Shown: positions 1-9,200 of the stretch, piece by piece | Numbering within the stretch: the first letter of the stretch is position 1 | Layout: each line of letters opens with the position of its first letter | Assembly: GCF_000003605.2 (NCBI RefSeq) | Contig: NW_003130871.1 | Coordinates: forward strand, 83,405 to 107,514 | Source: Saccoglossus kowalevskii | Lineage: Eukaryota > Hemichordata > Enteropneusta > Harrimaniidae | DNA length: 24,110 nucleotides | Direction: 5' to 3' | Made by a program: the position numbers and the translations under genes | The notes under the pieces: model-generated | What the model saw: only the letters and a program-made list of their open reading frames with translations | What the model was told of the DNA's origin: nothing | Database searches by the model: none

Positions 1-19
1 ACACTTCACAGCCAACAAA

Positions 20-281
20 TTAAAGGGCGATGGTCGTCGCGCCACGCATGCGCGAGACATGGCGACTTTGACTGACGCGCAGACCAACGAGTACATACTG
101 GAAGGTTACCAAGCTTTAATTAGGTATATTTTTTTAGGATTGGAAGGTAATTAGTGCAAGTGGCGCTAAGGTCAGAACTCGTACTTGTGATTTCATCAGA
201 GAAGCACATTTAATTGTCAAAAAATCAATGTTTATTCACACAAATGTCGTACATGCGCGCGTGACGACCACCGCCCTTTAA
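20..281. mobile_element. TTAA-ended MITE, 262 bp
   Basis: The left end reads TTAAAGGGCGATGGTCGTC and the right end, on the other strand, TTAAAGGGCGGTGGTCGTC. The imperfect match continues through a GCGCATG-containing block for about 40 bases. TTAA at both borders fits a piggyBac-like target duplication. There is no coding capacity. It ends 68 bases before the start codon of the Ig gene, so it may lie in that gene's promoter or 5'UTR intron. Confidence 0.7.
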
Positions 282-349
282 GAGTGTTCATTGAATGTAT
301 TAACGTTTACAGTGATTGCCTATAATTTAAGTTGCAGGTGAATAGTGCA
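282..349 (+). promoter_or_regulatory. 5' flank or 5'UTR of the Ig-domain gene, possible acceptor site
   Basis: This 68-base stretch lies between the TTAA-ended element and the start codon. A TTTAAGTTGCAG sequence ends at 337 and would serve as a splice acceptor, so the 5'UTR may be split with an upstream non-coding exon outside the window. No TATA box is clear. Only transcript data would place the transcription start. Confidence 0.3.
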
Positions 350-438
350 ATGGAAAATCTCAGAGGTCTTCTTATATTAGTAGTGTGTGTCGTATCACTG
401 GGAGTGGTGGCATCAGGTAAGAAATTGTGTCTTAGATT

Positions 439-533
<95 letters not shown>

Positions 534-3079
534 TTTTCCATGTGGATGTCGAATAACGCAACTATGAGTATCACAGTTATAATAGAACTCCTAATGGAAA
601 ATCAGAAATAGACAGCTGTGTTTTGCTTTGTTGTCTTTCGCCATTTCGAATATAATAAATCTATAAAAGAAACAAATTTATTCGTGTTATAATGTCGTAC
701 ATCACAGATCAAAATCAGATTAACTCAGTGTCTGTGAACAACGTCCAGTATCGTCATTTAGGTCACAAACACATTTCGACACTAGAGGGCGCGTTATAGA
801 AATGGGTCGTTCACGTGGGCCAAGCAAGTAACCCGCGGCGCGTCTTTCTAACGACGACTTGTTATCCTTTCACTTCATAGATTCAATAGAAATAAAGCCA
901 TCAACAAATGTTAAATCTGAAGTCGGTAAGCGTATAATCCTTACATGTTTGGTCGAAACCAACGACGACAGAACGCCCTCTTTGGTTTGGAAGTTTGCCG
1001 GTTCCCAAATCTCCGAAGACTCGCAAATGATGAAGTACCAAATGGAAGTCACGTCTGTGGTCGGTCGGAGTTCATTTAAATTGACGATAAATGACTGTCA
1101 GCTGCGTGACACCGGCACGTACACGTGTGAAGATTTTGGATCTTCTCTGACAATGGATGCAAGCATCAACGTGTATACACGTAAGTAAAATAACTACAGT
1201 TGTCACACCGCCCGGCACACCGCGTCCTGTTCGAGACGTACGTGTAAATTATCTGGCGGTATTCTGGTAATATTTTTCACACACAATTTGAACATGCGCT
1301 GCGCGACGACTGTAGCGCTTCAGGGTAGAACGCTACATATTTTTACCTATTTGATATGTTCAACTTACAACAGCGTTTTCTAGCAACATGGAATTATTAT
1401 GACCATGGATATTTCACTTCACCAGTAGAAAATGTAATAATAATTCAAATTACGAACATTTTGAAAATTACTATATAACTACGTATTACTATGTCTGTTA
1501 TTAGAACAACTCGGGGGATAATATTATCTCCCTTGCTGGGACCTAGATGAAGAAAATATCGGGTTACGGCACTTTTGTACCTTTACTTTTGTTACCTATA
1601 GCAAGAATATGTCTCCATGTCTCATTTTTTTCTCGGTAACTTATAGTCAAAAAAAGATATATATTGTCCTACAGGGTACTATTTGAAGTCTAGAAGTATT
1701 GACAATATTTTAATGTGTTTTTTTTTTTTAGCGGGGAAATGTGTTTTCATGTTGGTCTATGGAAACCACTACTAGGCATTTTATGCATATTATTTTACTG
1801 TTTTCTAAAAACAAACAAACAAAACAGTTTAATTAAATTAAAACGTTTTCACACTAAAGAGCATAACTTAACTCGATGCTTGTCTAATGTAATACACATA
1901 AAATGGACATGCAAACATGAACATAGATGTCGTCACTACATTAATGGCACTGAAACTGTTTACGTGGCAAATAATGACAGCCATTGTTTTTACTCCTAGG
2001 TCCTAACATCACGGCAACTGATGACCAGATCATTACGCCCGGAGTAAGCATGGTGCTAACATGTCTTGTATCTACAAACAGTCCTGTCATTTGGAACAAA
2101 AACGGTGCGGACTCTCTTAAAGAATTGGGTCTACATGATGTTAATATGGATGGGAAAGATGATGTTCAGGTGCTTAGCAACAACAGTCTTATTATTTTGG
2201 ATCCAAGTGATGACGACATCGGTAACTACGAATGTACTGTATTTTTCCAAGTCGGGGGCGATGTTCTACAGGAATCTAAACGCATAAGGATATATGGTAT
2301 GTTTTGTACTTGCTTTTCAGAGCCAATACGAAACTACTTACAAGATTTAGCCTGATTGGCTACGCAAACATAACATCTAACAATCAAACCAATCAGAGAG
2401 AAGCTTATTTGTTGACGTTTTTTTAGACGTATCAAATTCTGCCTTGCAGGGCAGTCATGTTCAATATGTACTACTCATATTAAAGCGGGTGAGTCGTCAC
2501 CTGCGCATGCGTCAGATGGCCAAAGCGTGTCAATGTTTACAAACAAGCGTCTACCCATGCGTGTTTAGCGTGCGTTGTTATCGTCGCTTGGGACTCAATT
2601 CCCGCGCGTGCACAGGCGACGACCTTCCGGCTTTAATATAAGTAGCTTTAACATGACTGCCCTCTGTCGAATAGTTATGCTAATTATAAAGTGACGCCAT
2701 GACTTTGTTAGCCTGGCATGTAGGCGTAGTAGCGCCCACGCCGGCCAAACGGCATCAGACCTCACTAAAGTTTGGAGCACCACTGAGGGCGCAACTCACG
2801 CGACCTCGTCAGACTATGAATTTATTGACGTCATTGGGTTAGTTAGAAGTTGTCCTAAATATTGTACAGTGTTACTAGTTGTGTCATTCTTCATTCATCT
2901 GAAACCATCTCCAGAATTCATTAATTCCCAACGTTTATTGCTAACTTCCTTTTTGTTTTGCAGCTTTGGAAACAGAGGCCTGCTCTTTGACTGCACCAAG
3001 CTCGGTACTGGTTATGGTATCTCTGACGTGGACGCTTTATTTGTTTCCGTCTTATTCCCTGACAAGCGCCACCACATGA
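350..3079 (+). CDS. Two-Ig-domain secreted or membrane-anchored protein, four exons
   Basis: Coding exons are 350-416, 881-1180, 2000-2296 and 2964-3079, joined at GT-AG sites that are all phase 1, as is usual for Ig-domain exons; the product has 259 residues. Residues 1-22 form a signal peptide (MENLRG then a hydrophobic run). Ig domain 1 (about 24-122) has Cys45, Trp59 and the DTGTYTC motif ending at Cys105, plus an extra Cys95. Ig domain 2 (about 124-221) has Cys144, Trp154 and DDIGNYEC ending at Cys201. N-glycosylation sequons are N125-I-T and N183-N-S. Exon 4 gives a tail with a hydrophobic stretch at about 235-254 followed by a polar TSATTT end, which could be a GPI signal or a short membrane anchor. 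The start ATG has a purine at -3 and G at +4. The layout suggests a cell-surface recognition or adhesion protein, but I do not recognise the family. Exons 1-3 are secure; exon 4 is inferred from a strong TTTTGCAG acceptor and a poly(A) signal after it. Confidence 0.68.
437..535. repeat. (TTTA)n microsatellite, about 24 copies
   Basis: An almost perfect TTTA tetranucleotide array of about 98 bases starts some 20 bases after the splice donor of the signal-peptide exon, inside intron 1 of the Ig gene. It creates open frames of repeated Leu-Phe-Ile-Tyr in several phases that are not genes. Confidence 0.95.
1291..1325 (-). repeat. Degenerate copy of the TTAA-family terminal repeat
   Basis: On the minus strand this reads GAAGCG, six bases, AGTCGTCGC and then GCGCATG, the same order and spacing as the ends at 2480 and 4525. 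The leading TTAA is mutated to CTGA. It lies in intron 2 of the Ig gene. It is probably a decayed end of the same family; its partner is not evident. Confidence 0.4.
1691..1790 (+). repeat. Dispersed repeat, copy 1 (matches 20232-20330)
   Basis: The segment contains TAGAAGTATTGA, an AATATTTTAATG-like stretch, AAATGTGTTTTCAT and GGTCTATGGAAAC. All recur in the same order and orientation at 20232-20330, in the RMI2 intron. This copy sits in intron 2 of the Ig gene. The open frame over it is interrupted and repeat-derived. Confidence 0.65.
2480..2636. mobile_element. TTAA-ended MITE, 157 bp, in intron 3 of the Ig gene
   Basis: The left end is TTAAAGCGGGTGAGTCGTCA and the right end on the minus strand is TTAAAGCCGGAAGGTCGTCG. 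Both have TTAA borders and a following GC-rich block with CGCATGCG or CGCGCG. The left end matches the solitary end at 4485-4525 better than it matches its own neighbour, so the true partner is uncertain. Confidence 0.6.
2707..2814. repeat. Inverted-repeat element with GAGGGCGC core, copy 1
   Basis: It starts GTTAGCCTG and ends near CGTCAGAC. GTTTGGAGCACC followed by GAGGGCGC at 2770-2792 recurs on the opposite strand at 21181-21203. The left part, with GTAGTAGCGCCCAC, is a weak inverted copy of the right part. It is a short non-coding dispersed element in intron 3 of the Ig gene. Confidence 0.55.
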
Positions 3080-3206
3080 CAGTTCCAAATGTACCACACA
3101 TACTGTTAACTGGTGTGTAATATAATTGTCGTTATAAGGAAAAGAAATGTCGGCATTTTGAAGTATTAGAATCAAAACGTCTTAATCAGATCACTACCAA
3201 GATTTT

Positions 3207-3212
3207 AATAAA
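3207..3212 (+). terminator. Poly(A) signal AATAAA of the Ig-domain gene
   Basis: An AATAAA hexamer lies 128 bases after the TGA stop at 3077-3079. This supports the four-exon model in which the gene ends at exon 4, with a 3'UTR of about 150 bases. Confidence 0.6.
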
Positions 3213-4484
3213 CTAACTTTTTTCTATTTTGTAATAGAGCGGATTTCGCAATTACGTGGATTGTTACAAAAATAATTAACAAGCTTTCACTAAATCCCCC
3301 GCTGACATCATAACTATATGCAGCTTTTATACTGCCTACTAAATCCCACCAAAAAACACTTTACAATTTTTATACTGCCATGTTATGTAATATAATACAC
3401 TGTAGGGTCTCCATGGTAATCTGTAAATACATGGAGCATTGTTTTCTTCTTCTGATGTCGATGTGCGCTGTCCAGTTTCGATCTGTACTCATTCTGATAA
3501 CGGAGGGCGAGGGCGCTAGACTTATGAAAAGAGCGTACAGAGCACCGGGTTTCGTAGATTGGTATACAGTATGTGATATAATATGTACAGTATGAGTGTG
3601 TATCTAAATAACTGATATCATATTTATATAGTATATATGACTGGAGTTTTGTTATTGAATTTTTTTTATAATTGTTACTTTTTTACAATACCGCAAAACG
3701 AACGAAAATGGATGCCTTGTTCGATCATGATCGATTTTCCTGACATCTGAGGACGCACTCTCCATCCCAGAGTTCCTAGCGCAGTGATTTCAGGTTGAAG
3801 AAACGCCATCTTGCGTGGAGAGTGCTGGGACAAGGAAGCATAATATGTGATGTATTCAGCGAATGGTGGACTATTTGCGATGAGCATAGCGGTTGTTGCT
3901 ATGCCGGGGTGGGAGTGTTTCTCATTCTGTCTATGCGTGGCATGTTTTATACGTGTGTGTGCTATGGTTGGTTTCCAGACTTTCGGTGTTCGATAGGCTA
4001 TACCCGGCGTACCAGTGGATGACTCCGGGGTTACAGTGTCCGGAGTACTGAGTGATTACTAATCTTGTATGTGTGGGCTATTATTTCATCCTGCATTAAG
4101 TACGAACCAATCATTTTTGGTATAATAATGGGAATCAAAATTTTGAATTGACAAATTATAATCAAAATAAAAATCGTATTTATGTTTATGTTTATTTTAA
4201 ATTTTATGTTAATATGAATCATGTTGCTAACATATATGTTCTACAAGAATCATATAATTCTAAAAATAAATATTATCTTACACGTTATGATATGAACATA
4301 TATATGGCATGGTATAACGTAATACATATTTATATATAATTCTGTGTTTCACTTTGTATTTTCAATATTAATTTTTGAATAAAATAAAAGTATATAACAA
4401 AGTTGATGGTCAGTTTTCCAAGATATTCCCATAATTATTAAATTATTTTTTTACATAATTTCGTACATACACTAGAGTTATCTT

Positions 4485-4525
4485 CTCATTTGACGCATGC
4501 GCAGGTGACGACTCCCCCGCTTTAA
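4485..4525 (-). repeat. Solitary TTAA-family terminal repeat
   Basis: Read on the minus strand it begins TTAAAGCGGGGGAGTCGTCA and continues CCTGCGCATGCGTCA. This is almost identical to the plus-strand end at 2480. No opposite end is visible within a few hundred bases. Paired with 2480 it would delimit a segment of 2,046 bases. Confidence 0.65.
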
Positions 4526-4831
4526 CGCGTGTGAAATACAGAAGTACACCCTGTGCATATTCTTGGATTACGAAATCTGATATATATGGTAAGTGGTAAA
4601 GATACGACGAAATAATTTTTATAGCCCCATAAATCCGGGACTTCTGAAAATCTATAAAATTGTGTTTGTTTGTTTTTTTAAAAAAAAAAAGATCGGTCAC
4701 ATTGCTTAATTAAGCTTATTCCACAATCTCAGCACATCGTTTTTAAATGCATGATTATTAAAGATATTTGTGCAGTCAATTTAAATTAATTTCTGAAACA
4801 CGAGATGCCATGACTAAATTGATACACATGC

Positions 4832-5065
4832 ATGGACCACGACACGACGTGTTTCAACTGTGAGATACTATTGAATTCTGCTAACATCTCTGATGAGGAA
4901 ATATACAGATTTTGCAGACGTGTATACGCGATTCTTTGTGCTCACGTGAATGTCACTATCCTAAGATTCGTTGCTGTTTTAGTAGGCATATTTGTAGTTG
5001 TACTGCAGATTGTGAGGTCACCCGAAGTAAAACAGCGCTGTCTTGTCAGAATTCAACTTGAGTAG
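4832..5065 (+). CDS. Possible small membrane protein, 77 residues, unrecognised
   Basis: An uninterrupted frame runs from a real ATG (MDHDTTCFNC) to TAG at 5063-5065. It holds one strong hydrophobic segment at about residues 42-59 (ILRFVAVLVGIFVVVLQI), followed by a polar tail with basic residues (RSPEVKQRC). Four cysteines lie in the first 50 residues. There is no splice evidence, no clear promoter and no close AATAAA. A frame of this length is expected by chance in 24 kb, so I treat it as a weak candidate only. It does not join in phase to exon 3 of the Ig gene as an alternative anchor exon at the one good acceptor (4917). Confidence 0.15.
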   Translation: MDHDTTCFNCEILLNSANISDEEIYRFCRRVYAILCAHVNVTILRFVAVLVGIFVVVLQIVRSPEVKQRCLVRIQLE

Positions 5066-5274
5066 GTTATCTGTTTTCCACATGTGAATGCTCGACATTA
5101 CATTAGAGCTTTCCATGTGTGTTATGATACCGTCTGTTGTTTTGTATGACAAATACACGATTATCATCTCCATACATGTGGGAATCCATTTCGTACTTCC
5201 TGATGTTTCCAAGTGATAAGGTGGAAAGAGAATATTTTGATTTACTTCACTTTATTCACATTTCCTATAAATAC

Positions 5275-5430
5275 AATCGCGCCCTCTAGTGACGAGACCA
5301 TATCAATGAAAATTATTTCACATTTTACGACAGCACAGCCAAACATAGCGGTCGGTTTCAACGACGTTGCCTTCACTTATATACGTCATTTTGACGTCAC
5401 AGAAACGCTTCATTAATAGAGGGCGCGATT
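5275..5430. mobile_element. MITE with perfect 14-bp TIRs
   Basis: The left TIR AATCGCGCCCTCTA (5275-5288) is exactly inverted as TAGAGGGCGCGATT (5417-5430), defining a 156-base non-coding element. It carries a perfect TGACGTCA at 5392-5399. The sequence CACTAGAGGGCGCG just inside the left end also occurs alone at 780-793 in intron 1 of the Ig gene. No target duplication is clear. Confidence 0.75.
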
Positions 5431-5979
5431 TATTGGAATGGTATATTTCAGTGGATGTATTACTCCCATGCCAAATTGGAATAAGTTTAGTCGATAAATT
5501 TCTGAAGAATAGCGCCCAGACTTACAATTGAATGATGGGAGAAAATATGAGAAAAAAAAAACAATATAAAAATAATTATCTGAACAGGATAATATAGTAT
5601 TATCTTCGAGATATAGAGATATATTAGCCGCAAATAACCTGTAAGTAACATCCCCCGTACCCAGGGCATGGACAAAAATGAAGGACGGTTATATTTGTTT
5701 TTTAAAAGACCCTCTTAGTTCAGTTCTTGAAAAATGTTGGACGTGAGGGGTCAAAAATATAACTAATTTCGACTTCTTTTGACAATTTAATTCAACCAAT
5801 CAAAACTTGAGAAAAAAACATTTTAAAACAAAATACAAAAACAAAATTTGGCAGAAATTTGTTTCCAGGTAGCGATTAGCAAATTTGAATTTGTGAGTAG
5901 AAAACTTATTATTATTGTGCAACGTTGCTTTGCCATCCTTTCCATCTAGTTTTCATAACCACTTACAGATTCTTGTTTT
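5431..5979. other. Intergenic upstream of EIF2B3, nothing recognised
   Basis: This is AT-rich sequence with A-runs. I see no exon with consistent splice sites, no RNA gene and no terminal repeats. Confidence 0.5.
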
Positions 5980-6252
5980 GTACCGAGGATCACCCGAGGG
6001 GATTCGCCGTCATGCGCCACCAACGACAACAATTGCAATACAGCTGTTGAGCTTTTCCGGTTTTACGGCATGAGCTCTCAGTACCAGTGTGTATGGGTCT
6101 TACAACAACTGCATCTATCCGATTGACGCCTAATTGCCACATAAACCAAAATTATAGGGTTATATTTCAGCGAAAAAAGGCCGTTTCATTTAATAATTTC
6201 AGTGACTCGACAAAATTCCAGATCGCGATCGCAAACCGTCGTCACCAATATC
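5980..6252 (+). promoter_or_regulatory. Promoter and 5'UTR region of EIF2B3
   Basis: The base composition becomes more balanced with several CpG sites. TTTCCGG at 6054-6060 is an ETS-type core, common in housekeeping promoters. TTTAATAATTTCAG ending at 6200 could be an acceptor, so the 5'UTR may contain an intron. No TATA box is seen. The assignment rests mainly on position upstream of the start codon. Confidence 0.4.
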
Positions 6253-9200
6253 ATGGAGTTTCAGGCCGTGATCTTAGCAGCTGGTCGAGGCTCCCGAATG
6301 TTAGATTTGACTTCCAGTACACCTAAAGCACTTCTACCCATCGGGAATAAACCGCTGATTTGGTATCCAGTTAATCTACTAGAAAGAGCTGGGTTTGAAG
6401 GTAAGGCGATCTGTAACATACTATTTTCCAACGTCAAGGTATTACTGGGCATTTCATCAGCCGTACAGTGTGTATCTATGATGGATCGTCACGGACTACC
6501 CATTTATTATGATCATCCCATATAGTACCAATATGTGTGCTTTTGCCTTCTCCTTTATATGATTACATAATTAATAATACTCAGGTCTGTGTTGCAGACA
6601 ACCAATCACCGCCCCCTATCACCATTTCGTAATTGAAAATGGGGGGGGGGTGTTAAAAAAAACAAGAAAAATTTTAACTGCATAAGTTTGTTTTCCCTAT
6701 TTTCCATTCTCCCAATTGTTTTACATTATACATAATTGTATAGATTTTACTTCCGTGCTCTTCCACAACAATTCAGTTTTCTAAACTTTACTTTTGATTT
6801 GTAATCTACATTAAGTGTTTATCTCCAAATCATCACGATATCATACTTTTTTGATAAAATTGATAAAATAAAATTATTTATTTTCTTTTTCGATCCAGAC
6901 GCCATTCTTATTTGTTTAGAATCAGCATGTACCGATATAAAGAATGCATTGGCGTATAACACTAAACTAAACCTAGATATCGTTAGTATACCGACAGACG
7001 AAGACTGGGGTACGGCAGACTCTCTCAGATATATCAAAGATAAAATAAAGGTGAGTCACCAGGAAGTATGCATTTGGAGCATTTCTTGTAATTTTACCAT
7101 CTAACATGGAGTATGTTTCTATATTTTTCTAAAAATTTGTTTTAAGCATCATTAGGCATCACACAATTCTATCCCACCTGGTTTTATTAAAAAAATAATT
7201 GCTATCCCAGTTTTATTTGTTATAATAAAACCATGGTTTTCTAAATTAGACCATATTACACAGGAGGCTATTTATTTTTATTCTTAAATTGTCATCAAAT
7301 TTGTGATTTATCATGAAAACTAAATTTTTCTTTCATCTTTTCTAAAATTCTGACAGAATTTGTTTAAAAAAAGATGTGTACAGTGACAAGAACACTAGGC
7401 ACTGACATCTGTATCACATCGATAAATAACTGAACTTACGTGTGCAAGTTTCCTTGTATGGAACAGACAGTCTAGAATATCTATCACTGTGTTTACATTT
7501 TTTGCTGTATTATTGGAAAGACATTTACTGATCTTGTACGAGAAGTTGTACTTCATTATTAGCATGAAATGTAATTAATCATGACAGGATCATATTAATA
7601 ATGTTTTCATTTCCAGACAGACATCATAGTATTGAGTTGTGATTTGGTTACCAACGTCTCATTGCACCACATAGCAGATGTACATAGAACATACGATTCG
7701 ACTATTACAATGTTGTTATCGAATATACCGGAAGAGTCGACTGATAATATTACAGTACCCGGTGTCAAATCAAAACGAAAACAAGGTAGATATTAGATTA
7801 TATTTACATTGTGTGAGATTCAAATATTAGATATTATTGCTAAAGTGCTCTACCCCTTTTTGATTGGTTGATCCTTGCATCCAATTTGAATATGCAGCGC
7901 CATGATTTGACTAACACTGCATAGATAGCTTGGCAATAAATTTATTGAAGAATTATTCAAAATTAATCAACTTTGTATTTTAATAGAGCAGGGTTCCCTC
8001 TAAGCAAAATTAGCACTAAGGAATTTTGTAATTGCACTTCAAAAAAACCACCTTGAATCAGGCTGTGTATTTGAATACAAAAAGCATGAAATTAAAATAC
8101 ACCATGTAAGTTTTTTTTCAGTTTGTCCTATTTCACTGAGAAATTTGGTTCTCTCACTAGGAAAATTTGTGCAAAATAGAAACTAGAGGAAACACTGAGC
8201 AACTGTTTGTAATTACATTGTTACAACAGTATTGTTCTTATCTTTAGAATGAGACACTTTCTCATGTGTTGTGTAAATTTAGAAAACTAGTTTACTCCCC
8301 CTCCCTCCCCACTAATAAATCAGTGATGGATAAAACTACTTTGTTTGATAGCTTCAAACTTCTATTCAAAAATAAAAAAGAAATTTCAAGTACTAATCAA
8401 GCATTTTTTCACAGTAATCTTTTCGCCTTTTTTCAGTCCAGCAAGATCTTGTCGGTTTGGACAAAAAAGGAAAACATGTCTTAATTCTGGCATCAGAGGC
8501 TGATCTTGAAGATACTTTAACTGTCAGACTTAAATTATTAAAAAAGTAAGTGAAATTATGTATACAGCGCCCTCTGTGGGCTAAATCATACTTTGCATAC
8601 ATATACAGAGCCCCCACCACAGTGATCTAAATAAATAATTTTTTTAGACCATCACACCCTCAATTATACCATATTTACTCTATTAGAAGTGCATTCCTAA
8701 TAGAAGCGTACATAAACCAAAAATTGCTTTTATTGTATGCTGAATCTTTAAAATACAACTTATTGTGTTAGACACCTCTGTCATTTACATATTTGAGTGT
8801 ATGTGCCACTAATAGAGTAAATACGATACGTACAGTAGTAATGAACTATACAGTAAGGAACTGTAATGAATTCAATCACTTTTTCATTCATGGATTCCAG
8901 CAAGAAGTAACAGTATCAAATTTCACAGTGTCCAGTGATCTTTAATTTGACTTTCTGCCACAGATGTCTTTTTCGTTTTAGATTTTATATTTTGTTTATG
9001 CTCCTTGAAAATGGTAATTTTGTTCATTGCATGTGAAAACTGACAATATGAGTTGACGAGTAGAACATAGCGGTCAAGATAATGCTCTATTGTGTACATT
9101 ACAGGCATCCACGAATCAGAATACATAATAAATTACTGGACGGTCATCTCTATATTATGAAAAAATGGGTTGTTGATTTCTTGTGCGAAAAAAAGTAAGT

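Larger units (their letters stand above)
3213..5274. other. Intergenic, AT-rich, no convincing gene
   Basis: Between the Ig gene and the MITE at 5275 the DNA is AT-rich, with runs of A/T dinucleotides near 4030-4400. The only recognisable pieces are the solitary TTAA-family end at 4485-4525 and the small membrane-type ORF at 4832. Other open frames here are short, have no recognisable motif and look like chance. Confidence 0.6.

Noticed and set aside
332-611. Two overlapping 74-codon frames rich in Leu-Phe-Ile-Tyr
   Set aside because: They are translations of the (TTTA)n microsatellite joined to the signal-peptide exon and flanking intron.
2444-2641. 65-codon frame after exon 3 of the Ig gene as a further exon
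   Set aside because: It covers the 157-base TTAA-ended MITE and does not join in phase with a good acceptor.
4917-5065. Alternative transmembrane exon for the Ig gene using acceptor TTTTGCAG at 4917
   Set aside because: The preceding exon ends in phase 1, but the membrane-coding frame would need phase 2; phase 1 reading meets a stop quickly.
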